From: Chitinophagales bacterium
GTDB taxonomy: Bacteria; Bacteroidota; Bacteroidia; Chitinophagales; Chitinophagaceae
Length of the DNA: 64,000 nucleotides
NCBI GenBank assembly: GCA_013298665.1
Contig: JAAFIK010000024.1
Span: forward strand, 1-64,000
Direction: 5' to 3'
A program made the position numbers and the translations under genes. This document shows, one piece after another, positions 38,156 to 47,912 of the stretch. A model generated the notes under the pieces. That model saw only the letters and a list, made by a program, of their open reading frames with translations. It ran no database searches and had not been told where the DNA came from. Position 1 is the first letter of the stretch. Every line of letters starts with the position of its first letter.

Positions 38156-38506
38156 TTACACGGCAAAACTTTCACCACAACCACAACTCCTGCTGGCATT
38201 GGGATTGCTGAAAAAGAAGCCTTTGCCATTCAGGCCATCGCTGAAATCCAACTCAGTATTCACCAGATAAAGAAAACTCTTCAGGTCTGTCACTACTTTT
38301 ATCCCGTTGTCTTCGAACACCTGATCCATTGGCTTGACCTCGTTGTCGAAGTCCAGTTTATAGCTGAGACCGCTGCAACCGCCACCCACAACACCCACGC
38401 GTAAAAAATAGGCAGGATCCTGATCAACGCCCGCATCCTGCATAAGGCGTTGTACTTTTTGTTTGGCCTTATCGCTTACATATATGCCATTATCTGTTGC
38501 TACCAT
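38156..38506 (-). CDS. iscA: Iron-sulfur cluster carrier protein, IscA/ErpA type
   Basis: A-type carrier that receives iron-sulfur clusters from the scaffold and delivers them to target enzymes. The 116-residue protein has the three conserved cysteines of the family: one in GGGCSGLSYKL (about residue 44) and two in the C-terminal SCGCGESF. The motif KGFFFSNPNA precedes them. It is the last gene of a minus-strand iscS-iscU-iscA set, 55 bases after iscU. Confidence 0.93.
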   Translation of the reverse strand: MVATDNGIYVSDKAKQKVQRLMQDAGVDQDPAYFLRVGVVGGGCSGLSYKLDFDNEVKPMDQVFEDNGIKVVTDLKSFLYLVNTELDFSDGLNGKGFFFSNPNASRSCGCGESFAV

Positions 38507-38561
38507 AGTCTGTTCATTTATAGCGGTTTACCCCAGGGCAAAAAACCGGGTAAACAATCAA

Positions 38562-38981
38562 TTAATGTATTGCACCTTCTTCAAACTTGATGGCCTCCAT
38601 ATTATTCTTAACCCTGTAGTCGTTGATCGCCGCTTTAATCGCGTCTTCCGCCAGTACAGAGCAGTGAATTTTTACAGGGGGCAGGTTCAGTTCTTCCACA
38701 ATATCCATATTGTCGATCGTGAGTGCCTGGTCAACCGTTTTGCCCTTCAGCCACTCTGTTGCGAGTGAAGAAGAAGCGATCGCTGATCCGCAGCCAAAGG
38801 TTTTAAATTTAGCATCGGTAATCATGCCTGTTGTTTCATCCACTTCAATCTGGAGACGCATAACGTCGCCACACTCTGGTGCACCAACGAGGCCTGTACC
38901 CACGTTTTTACTGCCTTTATCCAATGTTCCCACATTCTTGGGGTTTTGGTAATGATCAATCACTTTGTCTGAGTATGCCAT
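38562..38981 (-). CDS. iscU: Iron-sulfur cluster scaffold protein IscU
   Basis: Scaffold on which iron-sulfur clusters are built with sulfur from IscS. The 139-residue protein begins MAYSDKVIDHYQNPKNVG at the ATG at 38979-38981; a longer frame to 39038 lacks conservation. All three ligand cysteines are present: GAPECGDVM, TFGCGSAIASSS and the Cys in LPPVKIHCSVLAEDAI. The HscA-binding LPPVK motif is intact. No hscA, hscB, fdx or iscR is seen nearby. It follows iscS by 22 bases. Confidence 0.96.
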   Translation of the reverse strand: MAYSDKVIDHYQNPKNVGTLDKGSKNVGTGLVGAPECGDVMRLQIEVDETTGMITDAKFKTFGCGSAIASSSLATEWLKGKTVDQALTIDNMDIVEELNLPPVKIHCSVLAEDAIKAAINDYRVKNNMEAIKFEEGAIH

Positions 38982-39003
38982 AAGTATAAGTTTTTTATTG
39001 TAA

Positions 39004-40221
39004 TTAATGATGCGCCCATTCAATTTTATCCAGGTCAACGCCGTCTTTGAACATTTCCCAGAGCGGGCTCATTTCCCGCAACTTGGTTACTGTTTCACTG
39101 ATGGCTTTAACGGTATAGTCAATCTGTTCTTCTGTGGTAAAGCGGCTGAGGCCAAAGCGCAGGGAAGAATGCGCCAGGTCATCCCCGAGACCAAGGGCTT
39201 TCAGTACATAAGAAGGCTCTAAGGAAGCTGAAGTACAGGCTGATCCTGAACTAAGTGCGATTTCCTTGTTAAAACCCATCATCAACCCCTCGCCCTCTAC
39301 ATATTTGAATGAGATATTGCTGACATGCGGCAGACGGTGTTCGCGGCTGCCATTCACGTACGACTCTTCCAGTTGGAGCAGGGCTGTTTCTAATTTATCA
39401 CGCAGTTTGCTGATGCGCTGTGTATCGGCATCCATTTCGAGGCGGCAGAGTTCACAAGCCTTACCAAAACCAACAATACCCGGTACATTCAGGGTACCAC
39501 TGCGCATACCACGCTCATGGCCACCACCGTCCATCTGTGCGGTCACTTTCACCCTTGGGTTTTTACGACGCACATACAGGGCACCCACACCTTTGGGGCC
39601 ATACATTTTATGCCCGGTGAAAGCCATCAGGTCAATACCATCTTTATTGACATCTACGGGTATTTTGCCTACGGCCTGCGTACCATCGGTAAAGAATAAT
39701 GCACCGTGCTTGCGGGCCAGTGCGCTGATCTCTTTTACCGGCTGCACCACCCCGATTTCATTATTCGCATACATGATCGAGATCAGTATCGTTGTGGGCT
39801 TAATCGCTGCTTCCAGTTCAGCAAGATCGATCAACCCATCTGCATTTACTTCAAGATAAGTAATTTCGGCACCCAGTTTTTCAAGGTGGCGGCAGGTATC
39901 CAGTACAGCTTTATGCTCGGTAGTAGCGGTAATGATATGGTTCCCTTTACTGGCATACATTTCAAATACACCTTTAATCGCCAGGTTATCGCCCTCAGTA
40001 GCTCCGCTGGTCAGGATGATCTCTTTAGGATCTGCGCCAATCAGGGTGGCGATCTGTTCGCGGGCATAATCCACTGCCTCCTCTGCCGTCCAGCCAAAAG
40101 AGTGGTTACGGCTGGCTGCATTACCAAAGTTTTCGGTAAAGTAGGGCAGCATCGCCTCCACAACACGCGGATCACAGGGAGTGGTGGCATTGTTGTCGAG
40201 GTATATCGGGAATTTGAGCAT
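39004..40221 (-). CDS. iscS: Cysteine desulfurase IscS
   Basis: PLP enzyme that takes sulfur from cysteine for cluster assembly and tRNA thiolation. The 405-residue protein has [14 protein letters not shown] at the N-terminus, [14 protein letters not shown], the PLP-binding Lys in [17 protein letters not shown], and the active-site Cys loop in [17 protein letters not shown], which is the long-loop (IscS rather than SufS) type. It leads the isc set. A TATTTTTG element (40253-40260, minus strand) lies 31 bases upstream. Confidence 0.97.
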   Translation of the reverse strand: MLKFPIYLDNNATTPCDPRVVEAMLPYFTENFGNAASRNHSFGWTAEEAVDYAREQIATLIGADPKEIILTSGATEGDNLAIKGVFEMYASKGNHIITATTEHKAVLDTCRHLEKLGAEITYLEVNADGLIDLAELEAAIKPTTILISIMYANNEIGVVQPVKEISALARKHGALFFTDGTQAVGKIPVDVNKDGIDLMAFTGHKMYGPKGVGALYVRRKNPRVKVTAQMDGGGHERGMRSGTLNVPGIVGFGKACELCRLEMDADTQRISKLRDKLETALLQLEESYVNGSREHRLPHVSNISFKYVEGEGLMMGFNKEIALSSGSACTSASLEPSYVLKALGLGDDLAHSSLRFGLSRFTTEEQIDYTVKAISETVTKLREMSPLWEMFKDGVDLDKIEWAHH

Positions 40222-40377
40222 GTTGAATGTGATTTTTACACTGTAATTAACACAAAAATACTACAAAGGTTTCATCCTCCCTAACCTGCTGTTGGCGGAA
40301 AGGCTTATTTTACCTATTTCGTAAACCAGCCGGGGTGCGTACATCATTACCCCCTAAACCCTATTTTTACAATAAAA

Positions 40378-40788
40378 ATGCAAAAAGTAGAGCACATCGG
40401 CATAGCGGTAAAAGACCTGGGTATTTCCATCCCCCTGTTTGAAAAACTGCTCCGGACCAACTGTTACAAGACAGAGCAGGTAGCCGGAGAGCAGGTCAAC
40501 ACCGCCTTTTTCCGGCAGGGCGAAACCAAAATTGAGTTACTCGAAAGCAGTACCCCTGAGGGTGTTATTGCCCGGTTTATCGAAAAAAAGGGGGAAGGTG
40601 TACACCATATTGCTTTTGCGGTGGCCGATATACAGGCTGAAATGACCCGCCTCCAGGCAGAAGGTTTTGTATTGCTGAATGAAACACCCAGGCGCGGTGC
40701 CGATAATAAATGGGTTTGCTTCCTGCACCCCAAAGGCACCAATGGGGTACTGGTTGAGCTTTGCCAGGAGGCAGAGGCGACTACCTGA
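40378..40788 (+). CDS. mce: Methylmalonyl-CoA epimerase
   Basis: Interconverts the (R) and (S) forms of methylmalonyl-CoA, linking propionate and succinate metabolism. The 136-residue protein is a vicinal-oxygen-chelate fold with two half-domains: MQKVEHIGIAVKDL (first metal His) and GEGVHHIAFAVADI (second His), with the ligand Glu in NGVLVELCQ near the end. LLESSTPEGVIARFIEKKG is a typical family block. No mutase subunit lies in the window. Its last eight bases overlap the end of the convergent large protease gene. Confidence 0.93.
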   Translation: MQKVEHIGIAVKDLGISIPLFEKLLRTNCYKTEQVAGEQVNTAFFRQGETKIELLESSTPEGVIARFIEKKGEGVHHIAFAVADIQAEMTRLQAEGFVLLNETPRRGADNKWVCFLHPKGTNGVLVELCQEAEATT

Positions 40789-43700
40789 CCAGCAGCAAAC
40801 TTCCCTTATCTGAAAGCCGGGGTTTATCCTTAAACTGGTAGGTACACATCCACACATAAGCACCGATATTCTGCGGCGCCCCTTTGTGGCGGCCATCCCA
40901 TCCCCTGCGGTAGTCGGTGGTCATGAATACCCTTTCGCCATAGCGGTTAAAGATTTCCATCCGGAAATAATCAGGAACGCCATAAACGCCTGGCTTGTAG
41001 GTATCGTTTTTACCATCGCCATTGGGCGAAAAAGTATTGGGAAAATAAATGGCAATCACGCATTGTTTGTCAAATACCACAAAATCCTCGCGTGCCGTAC
41101 AGCCATCTGCATTGGCTACTTCCACCCAATAGTTGCCCGGTACAGTTATCAGCACAGAATCGCGGATGGTGCCATTGCTCCACAGATAGCTGTTGTACCC
41201 TGCAGCAGCATGTACCGTCAGCGGTTCATACAGGCACATCCCGATCAACGGTGGCACAATATCTTCCGGTAGTGGTGATATGCGGAGTACTTTCATCGTA
41301 TCTGCCTTTTTACAGCCATTGATGCTGGTTACCGTTACCCAATACGTACCCACACTGCTCGTGGTAAAGGTGGTGCCGGTAGAATTGTCCTGCCACAGAT
41401 AGTCGCTAAAGCCATTACCCGCATTGAGCGTTACGCTGCTGCCCGCACACAATACCCTGTCCGGCCCGAGGGTAACCACGGGAAGCGGATACACATTCAG
41501 GATACGGAAGCTGTCACGATTGGTACAGCCATTGGCATTACGCACTTCCACCCAGTATAAACCTGCCGTACTTGCTGTTATTGACTGACTGGCAGCACCT
41601 GTACTCCAGGTATAGCCTGCAAAACCCGCACCCGCATTCAGCACCACGGTGCCGCCCTGGCAGAAGCTGGTATCATTGCCGAGATTGATTACAGGACGTG
41701 GATAGATGTTCAGGATGGTTAAGGAATCTCTCTTGACACAACCATTGCTGGTGGTTACCCTTACCCAGTACAGACCCGCAGCCGTGGCTGTAAACGTGGG
41801 ATTGGTTGAACCATCCTGCCAGAGATAACCTGCAAAGCCAGCTCCGGGGTTGAGTACCAGGGATGCGTTCTGGCAAAGGCTGGTATCGTTGCCCAGGTTG
41901 ATCACCGGGTTGGGATATACATTCAGGATACGCAATGTATCGGTGGAGATACAGCCTTGCGCTGTTGTACCCCTTACCCAGTAGGTACCCGCAGTGCTGG
42001 CCGTTATCGTTTGCCCGGTGGCACCCGTACTCCATACATAGCTGGTAAAACCTGCACCCGCATTCAGCACCACGGTGCCGCCCTGGCAGAAGCTGGTATC
42101 ATTGCCGAGATTGATTACAGGACGTGGATAGATGTTCAGGATGGTTAAGGAATCTCTCTTGACACAACCATTGCTGGTGGTTACCCTTACCCAGTACAGA
42201 CCCGCAGCCGTGGCTGTAAACGTGGGATTGGTTGAACCATCCTGCCAGAGATAACCTGCAAAGCCAGCTCCGGGGTTGAGTACCAGGGATGCGTTCTGGC
42301 AAAGGCTGGTATCGTTGCCCAGGTTGATCACCGGGTTGGGATATACATTCAGGATGCGCAATGTATCGGTGGAGATACAGCCTTGCGCTGTTGTACCCCT
42401 TACCCAGTAGGTACCCGCAGTGCTGGCCGTTATCGTTTGCCCGGTGGCACCCGTGCTCCATACATAGCTGGTAAAACCTGCCCCCGCATTCAGCACCACG
42501 GCTCCGCCCTGGCAGAAGCTGGTATCATTGCCCATGTTGATCGGTGGCGACTGGTACACCTTAATCCGCACTGTATCAAAAGCCAGGCAGCCTGGCGCCT
42601 TTTCGCCCACTACGGTATAGACCGTATCCATACCCGGCCATACTTTTACCACCTGGCCATTGGTCGTGTTGATATTATAATTGGGCGCCCAGGTATATTT
42701 GACAAAGCCCGGAGGCCCCGTAAGGGTGAGGGTATCATTGCTGCAGCGCTGCCGGTCGGGGCCGAGATCCATCGGCACATTGGGTGCAACGCTGATGACA
42801 ACCGTATCTTTCTGTATACGCCCACAGGAATCTGCCACGGTTACATGGTAGGTTCCCGGGAAATTGGCCGTATAAATGGAGTCGGTTGCGCCATCCTGCC
42901 AGAGATAAGTCTTAAAGCCTTTACCCGCACGCAGGGTGATGACGCTGTTGCTGCACAACAGAATATCCGGCCCGAGATTAAGCGTGGGGCCGGGACGGTT
43001 GATGGTGATCTTCAGGCTGTCGGACAAGACCTTGCAGGTACCATTGATTGAAGCGTACAGGCGCACCACACCCGAACGCAGCCATTTCAGCTTCAGCAAA
43101 GAATCTGTAGCACTAATGATCTGCGCATACGCCGGATCAACCTGCCATTCTACCGGCACTTTGCAATTGGCTCCACGAACCGTTCTGTACAATAAAGTAT
43201 CGGTAGGCGACAGGCATACCAGGGTATCGCCGGTCAGCTTCAGGGTGTCGCAATTGGCCGTATTGCAGAACGTATTGGCCACCGGCGTGGTAGCCGTAAC
43301 CACCGTAGCCGGTGCGCCCGGAGACGTAAATGTTACTGATGCCGGGGATGGGGCGAAATTCACCAGTGCCACCAGCGGACTTGCAATAACGGCATCGGTA
43401 CTGTCTACCGTACAACCCGGTGTAAGACCCGCAATATTGGTTTTCACCAGCAGGATATCGCTGGGTGCACCACTTGCGCCCGTATTGGTAATACCCGCCA
43501 TAACAATGCTGCCATCGCCCGCATCCTGAAACAGGTGGTAAGCGTACTGGTTACCCGTTCTGACAAATTTCTTTTTCATGGTCAGTTGCTGCGCCCCGTT
43601 TACCTTGTAGAGATTAATATCTGCGTTCGATTCCTCACCTGCAACACTTACATAACCACCATCATTGGTATAAAAGATACGGTCGCCAACGGGTTTATTG

Positions 43701-46700
43701 GTTCCCGATGTGAGTTGATGCGAATAGGTAACATTACCGTTAACATCTGTACGCAGGGCAACCTGCTTTGTACCATTAATGGTAAAAGCCTGGCTGCTGC
43801 TGGCCAGTAATGAATAGCCGCCCGGCACTTTCTGTATGCGGTAAAAACCGTTATTGTCTGCGTTTACATCATAAGCCTTTATCCAGATAGTATTGCCATT
43901 TGTCTTATTCAGTTTCATCAGTACGCCGTCGTGGTAATTACCGCCCCGGTAATACCCTGCCACCACCAGCGTATCATTGTCTTCGAGCAACGACATTCCT
44001 TCATCCGTAGTACCGCTGTCAAACCTCCTGCTCCAGATAACGTTACCGGCTGCATCAAGTTTTACCACAATGATATCAGATGTACCCGGCGCGGCATCAT
44101 ACGAGCCAGCCACAGCAAAGCCCCCATCCGTTGTCTGGATAATGGTATGCCCGAATTCACCTGTAGCCGTTGATGCCCCCAGCGAACGGCTCCAGAGCAG
44201 GTTGCCATTGCCATCCACATTTACGATAAATATGGCACCACTGGGGTTGGCAAAAGATTTGGTTCGCCCCGTGGCCGCAAAACCACCTGTACTTGTTACT
44301 GTCATCTGGTCAAATATATCATACCCGCTGCCGCCATAGGCCTTTGCCCACAGTACATCGCCCTTCGTATTGGTACGCACCAGGTAGCCATCATAATCAC
44401 CCGCACCAAAGCTGTTTGTCCAGCCCGACATGATATATCCTCCCGAAGGTACTTTCTGGACGCATACCGCCACATCATCTCCCGAACCACCATATGAGCG
44501 TTGAAAGGTTTTCAGGCAGGTATCCTTATCCACCACGCATGTATTGCCTGTACAAAGTGAGGTTGCCGGCAGCGATGCTGTAGTAACGGAAAGGTTAACC
44601 GCATTGTTCAGCGGAACCGTTACCGTACCCACTTCCGGCCATTGAAAAGCGCCCGTATTATACACGGGTGTGGTATTGGTACCATCACCCGCCTGGTTGG
44701 TACAGGTACCGCCGGTATTACCAAGCACATCGGTTTTCATCAGGAAGAAGTCGTTGCCCGCACCAGACTTTACCCCGCCTCCCACAAAACTCAGGTCGGG
44801 TGTTTGTATAAGGCCGTACAGGCGCTCAAGTCCACCCGTTGTTCCATAGCGTTTTGTCCACTCCAGCGTTGAGGTTCCCGTGTTCTTCCTGAAATGCACG
44901 TCTGCTGTGGATGTATTCTCACTCTGCGCAATCAGGTAGCCGCCGTCAGCCGTAATGGTAAACAGGTCTGCCCCGCTTTTATCCGTTGCCGAATTGGAGC
45001 GGATCATCTGTTTTACATTACCCAGGCTGTCTACCCGCATGGTGATGTATGCATACGCCGTATTACTGAAATCATCGTTGTTGTTACAGCCGATCAGGTA
45101 ATCATCCCCCAGTTTCGCGATACCGGTAAACCAGTTGCTCCTGTTTTCAATATCGTACCGGGTGGCACGGATTACATTGCCGTTTGTCATATTCACCTTC
45201 ATAAATACCCCGTCATAATAGGGGCCTGAGAGATAAGCACCAAATGAACTCACCATCAGTGCACCATTGTCTTCGATGATGCCAAAAGCCTGGTCTGAAC
45301 TGGATCCGCTGTAATACCGGCACCATTGGGTCACCCCATTGGCATCCGTTTTACCCACCATGGCATCCGCAAGCGTAGGGGTGTATTCATGGGTACCGGC
45401 AAACGCAAAGCCTCCGTCGGATGTTTGGCAAACATCCCAGATGATGGTACCATTGGGGTTGCCATTGCTGTATTTGCGCGACCACTGGATATTGCCGCCC
45501 GCATCCGCCTTTACCATCCAGCCCTCAACATTCAGGCTGCCGAAACTGCTCGTGTACCCTGAAGCGAGGTAGCCCCCATCCCTTGTCAGAATCACCTTCT
45601 GCAGGAAATCATTGGCCGTACCTCCCACCACTTTATTCCACAGTACATCGCCCTTACTGTCTGTTTTAATGATGATGCCATCATACCCTCCTGCGCCAAA
45701 GCTATTGGTATAACCGCTGGCGATATATCCGCCATCTGCAGTATATTTTACATCCGTAATCAGGTCGTCCCCGTTACCCCCGAACACCTTCTGGAAAGTG
45801 GTACGCACACAGGTATCATTTACGATGATGTAGGCTGTTTTAGTGGCACTGCAAACGCCGTTGCCTGCTACCAGGGCTATGGCATAGTTGCCCGTTACCG
45901 ATGGGGTAAAGCTGAAGTTGGTGCCTGTACCCGAAGGCAGGTTATTGATGAGCCACTGGTATGTGGTGGCACCGGTGCTGCTGTTTACAAAATTGACCGT
46001 GGTATTGATGTTGACCGTGAGTGCCAGGGGGGTGAAATTGGCCACTACCGGGCAGGTAAAGTTGACCGTATCCACAAATTCTTTGCTGCAGTTGGCACCT
46101 GCATTTCTGGCAATAAGTTTTACAATATACTGCCCGGCCACCGCATTGGTATAACTGAAATTGGTGGTGGTTGCCTGAAGGCTTCCGTTTACATACCATT
46201 CATACCCCGTAGCGCCTGTACTGGTATTGGTGAAATTGATATTCGTGCCGCAGGGAACCGTAACCGCCGATTTGGTAAAGGCGGCTGTTACCGGGCAAAC
46301 GGCATTAACCACAATGGTCTTTTCCGCCGGCCCGCAGAGCAGGTTGTTCGATTTTGCCACAAGGCGGATGGTGTAGGTACCTACTGTTGCAAAACTCAGC
46401 GTAAAATTGACTGCTGTGGATTGCAGGACGCCGTTTACATACCACTCATAACTGGTGGCGTTTGCAGAACTGTTGACAAAGGTAAAGTTCGTGCCTGCGT
46501 TAACCGTTGGTCCGGGGTTGCTGTAATTGGCTACTACCGGTGCCGGGCAGGGGTCATTGCAACTCATACAACCAAGCAGACTACTGCGTACATTGGTGAT
46601 ATGCCAGTTCATCCGGTCGGCCTGCCCCTGTGTAAACATAGAGAAACAGGTAATATTACCATAGTCCATATAATCCCGTGCCAGATCGTTCTGGTCGGTG

Positions 46701-47554
46701 CTGAAACCGCTGTTTACATCGCTGCTGCAACTGTTGATGGTGCCATTACAGGGAATGGATGCCGTTGTCTGGTCGGGTGGTGTATCGCAAACCCGGTCAC
46801 CATCCGTGAGGCAATTGGTGTTGCTGCACCCGCCCTGAAAGGTGTGGTACAAACCCAGGTAATGCCCCATTTCATGGATCTGCACTACAGAATTGCCTGA
46901 ACTGCTGCCAAACCAGCGCGCTTCCATCACAATACCATCCACACTGCTGCCATGTGCGGAAGGCAGGTAGGCATATCCCGCCACACCACAACCACCGCTG
47001 CCGCAGATGTCTTTCACCAGCCAGATGTTGATGTAACAAAGCGGGTTCCAGCGGTTGAGGTTTTTTACGGTAATGTCATCCGTATCCATATTCATGTCCG
47101 TCAATGCCGATACATCCCTTGTAATACCGGTTGTGGCATTACCCGCGGGGTCGCGTTTGGCCAGGCAAAACTGTATCTGGCAATCCACCCCGTCTGCCGG
47201 ATCGTAAGGCACCGTATTGGCAAAAGCCTGGTTCAGGTGCTGGATGCCCTGGATCACCTGTGCATCCGATATATTTTCCGCCCCATTGTTGTGTACAATA
47301 TGCACCACTACCGGCAGGTTCGCCACCGTATTGACGTGCAGGTTGGCACCCCCGCCCTGCTGCCGGTAACGCAGCAGTTGTTGCTCAATCTGTTCGTGAA
47401 ATTGTTTGAAAGCGGGATTTTGTAACCGGCGATTCATCAGTTCCTGGCTGCCGCATTTAACCTGGGGTGAGGTTTGTTGTGCTGTTACTGCAATAGGAAG
47501 GGATAATAAAAAACACAATACTAACCGGGAAAAGGATTTGTACAAAGGGGCCAT
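40781..47554 (-). CDS. Giant secreted M43 metalloprotease/adhesin with type IX sorting domain
   Basis: A 2,257-residue secreted protein. A signal peptide (LVLCFLLSLPIAVTAQ) leads to a pappalysin/cytophagalysin (M43) domain, with zinc ligands in HEMGHYLGLYH (H227, E228, H231, H237) and a Met-turn region DYMDYGNITCFSMFTQ. Then come three PKD-like domains (about 340-590), two sets of propeller-like repeats (DGGYIASGYTNSFGAGGYDG type, about 590-1450), and Ig-like repeats of about 71 residues (about 1480-2160). The C-terminus (FPNTFSPNGDGKNDTYKPG, then RRGWDGRHKG) is the gliding-motility-type sorting domain of type IX cargo. It is probably surface-attached and may cut or bind polymers. A TACTTTTG box lies 18 bases upstream. 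Confidence 0.92.
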   Translation of the reverse strand: MAPLYKSFSRLVLCFLLSLPIAVTAQQTSPQVKCGSQELMNRRLQNPAFKQFHEQIEQQLLRYRQQGGGANLHVNTVANLPVVVHIVHNNGAENISDAQVIQGIQHLNQAFANTVPYDPADGVDCQIQFCLAKRDPAGNATTGITRDVSALTDMNMDTDDITVKNLNRWNPLCYINIWLVKDICGSGGCGVAGYAYLPSAHGSSVDGIVMEARWFGSSSGNSVVQIHEMGHYLGLYHTFQGGCSNTNCLTDGDRVCDTPPDQTTASIPCNGTINSCSSDVNSGFSTDQNDLARDYMDYGNITCFSMFTQGQADRMNWHITNVRSSLLGCMSCNDPCPAPVVANYSNPGPTVNAGTNFTFVNSSANATSYEWYVNGVLQSTAVNFTLSFATVGTYTIRLVAKSNNLLCGPAEKTIVVNAVCPVTAAFTKSAVTVPCGTNINFTNTSTGATGYEWYVNGSLQATTTNFSYTNAVAGQYIVKLIARNAGANCSKEFVDTVNFTCPVVANFTPLALTVNINTTVNFVNSSTGATTYQWLINNLPSGTGTNFSFTPSVTGNYAIALVAGNGVCSATKTAYIIVNDTCVRTTFQKVFGGNGDDLITDVKYTADGGYIASGYTNSFGAGGYDGIIIKTDSKGDVLWNKVVGGTANDFLQKVILTRDGGYLASGYTSSFGSLNVEGWMVKADAGGNIQWSRKYSNGNPNGTIIWDVCQTSDGGFAFAGTHEYTPTLADAMVGKTDANGVTQWCRYYSGSSSDQAFGIIEDNGALMVSSFGAYLSGPYYDGVFMKVNMTNGNVIRATRYDIENRSNWFTGIAKLGDDYLIGCNNNDDFSNTAYAYITMRVDSLGNVKQMIRSNSATDKSGADLFTITADGGYLIAQSENTSTADVHFRKNTGTSTLEWTKRYGTTGGLERLYGLIQTPDLSFVGGGVKSGAGNDFFLMKTDVLGNTGGTCTNQAGDGTNTTPVYNTGAFQWPEVGTVTVPLNNAVNLSVTTASLPATSLCTGNTCVVDKDTCLKTFQRSYGGSGDDVAVCVQKVPSGGYIMSGWTNSFGAGDYDGYLVRTNTKGDVLWAKAYGGSGYDIFDQMTVTSTGGFAATGRTKSFANPSGAIFIVNVDGNGNLLWSRSLGASTATGEFGHTIIQTTDGGFAVAGSYDAAPGTSDIIVVKLDAAGNVIWSRRFDSGTTDEGMSLLEDNDTLVVAGYYRGGNYHDGVLMKLNKTNGNTIWIKAYDVNADNNGFYRIQKVPGGYSLLASSSQAFTINGTKQVALRTDVNGNVTYSHQLTSGTNKPVGDRIFYTNDGGYVSVAGEESNADINLYKVNGAQQLTMKKKFVRTGNQYAYHLFQDAGDGSIVMAGITNTGASGAPSDILLVKTNIAGLTPGCTVDSTDAVIASPLVALVNFAPSPASVTFTSPGAPATVVTATTPVANTFCNTANCDTLKLTGDTLVCLSPTDTLLYRTVRGANCKVPVEWQVDPAYAQIISATDSLLKLKWLRSGVVRLYASINGTCKVLSDSLKITINRPGPTLNLGPDILLCSNSVITLRAGKGFKTYLWQDGATDSIYTANFPGTYHVTVADSCGRIQKDTVVISVAPNVPMDLGPDRQRCSNDTLTLTGPPGFVKYTWAPNYNINTTNGQVVKVWPGMDTVYTVVGEKAPGCLAFDTVRIKVYQSPPINMGNDTSFCQGGAVVLNAGAGFTSYVWSTGATGQTITASTAGTYWVRGTTAQGCISTDTLRILNVYPNPVINLGNDTSLCQNASLVLNPGAGFAGYLWQDGSTNPTFTATAAGLYWVRVTTSNGCVKRDSLTILNIYPRPVINLGNDTSFCQGGTVVLNAGAGFTSYVWSTGATGQTITASTAGTYWVRGTTAQGCISTDTLRILNVYPNPVINLGNDTSLCQNASLVLNPGAGFAGYLWQDGSTNPTFTATAAGLYWVRVTTSNGCVKRDSLTILNIYPRPVINLGNDTSFCQGGTVVLNAGAGFAGYTWSTGAASQSITASTAGLYWVEVRNANGCTNRDSFRILNVYPLPVVTLGPDRVLCAGSSVTLNAGNGFSDYLWQDNSTGTTFTTSSVGTYWVTVTSINGCKKADTMKVLRISPLPEDIVPPLIGMCLYEPLTVHAAAGYNSYLWSNGTIRDSVLITVPGNYWVEVANADGCTAREDFVVFDKQCVIAIYFPNTFSPNGDGKNDTYKPGVYGVPDYFRMEIFNRYGERVFMTTDYRRGWDGRHKGAPQNIGAYVWMCTYQFKDKPRLSDKGSLLLVR
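41628..42479. repeat. 426-bp near-identical tandem duplication inside the protease/adhesin gene
   Basis: Bases 41628-42053 and 42054-42479 match with an offset of exactly 426 bases and only about two or three differences. Each copy encodes two different Ig-like units of about 71 residues, so the duplication adds 142 residues in frame. The neighbouring Ig units are far more diverged, so this event is recent. Confidence 0.9.
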
Positions 47555-47572
47555 AACGGACGATTATAACAC

Positions 47573-47580
47573 CAAAAGTA
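47573..47580 (-). promoter_or_regulatory. Candidate -7 promoter element for the protease/adhesin gene
   Basis: The minus strand reads TACTTTTG, a perfect TAnnTTTG match 18 bases before the ATG at 47554. Confidence 0.4.
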
Positions 47581-47732
47581 CAATTTTATAAGGAATCTTA
47601 TGGTTTTTCAATAGTGCGGGATATGCAGCAGCAGGTATCAGGGGCATCCTCAAGCTCATGCCCTGCTGCTTCAGGAGGGTACGTGCAGGCTATCCCCCTT
47701 TTCCGCCGCTTTTCAGCCAGTGATCACCCAGA

Positions 47733-47785
47733 GATATCCCACTTCCCTTTACAGTGGGATATCAGTGGCGTATCAGTGGGATATC
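47733..47785. repeat. Inverted and direct repeat of GATATCCCACT
   Basis: GATATCCCACT (47733-47743) is followed by its reverse complement AGTGGGATATC (47753-47763) and again by AGTGGGATATCC (about 47774-47785). One arm can pair with either of two copies. It lies in the gene-free stretch 47555-47912, which otherwise holds only the promoter element of the adhesin gene; an 80-codon frame there looks spurious. Confidence 0.6.
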
Positions 47786-47912
47786 CTACCCTTAGCCTAC
47801 CTTTTAACCATCTTTTATACTGGCTTGCCGGAGCTGTAGCAGGAAGGGAAGGTTAATACTTAGTAACCCGTTTATGCTTAGCCCGGCAGAATACCAGTTA
47901 CCAGCCGGGTAC

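Noticed and set aside
41673-42461. Two near-identical 120-codon minus-strand frames
   Set aside because: They are out-of-frame shadows of the duplicated Ig-like segment in the large protease gene.
47614-47856. 80-codon frame in the gap before the hydrolase gene
   Set aside because: It runs across the GATATCCCACT repeat, its composition is not protein-like and there is no start signal.
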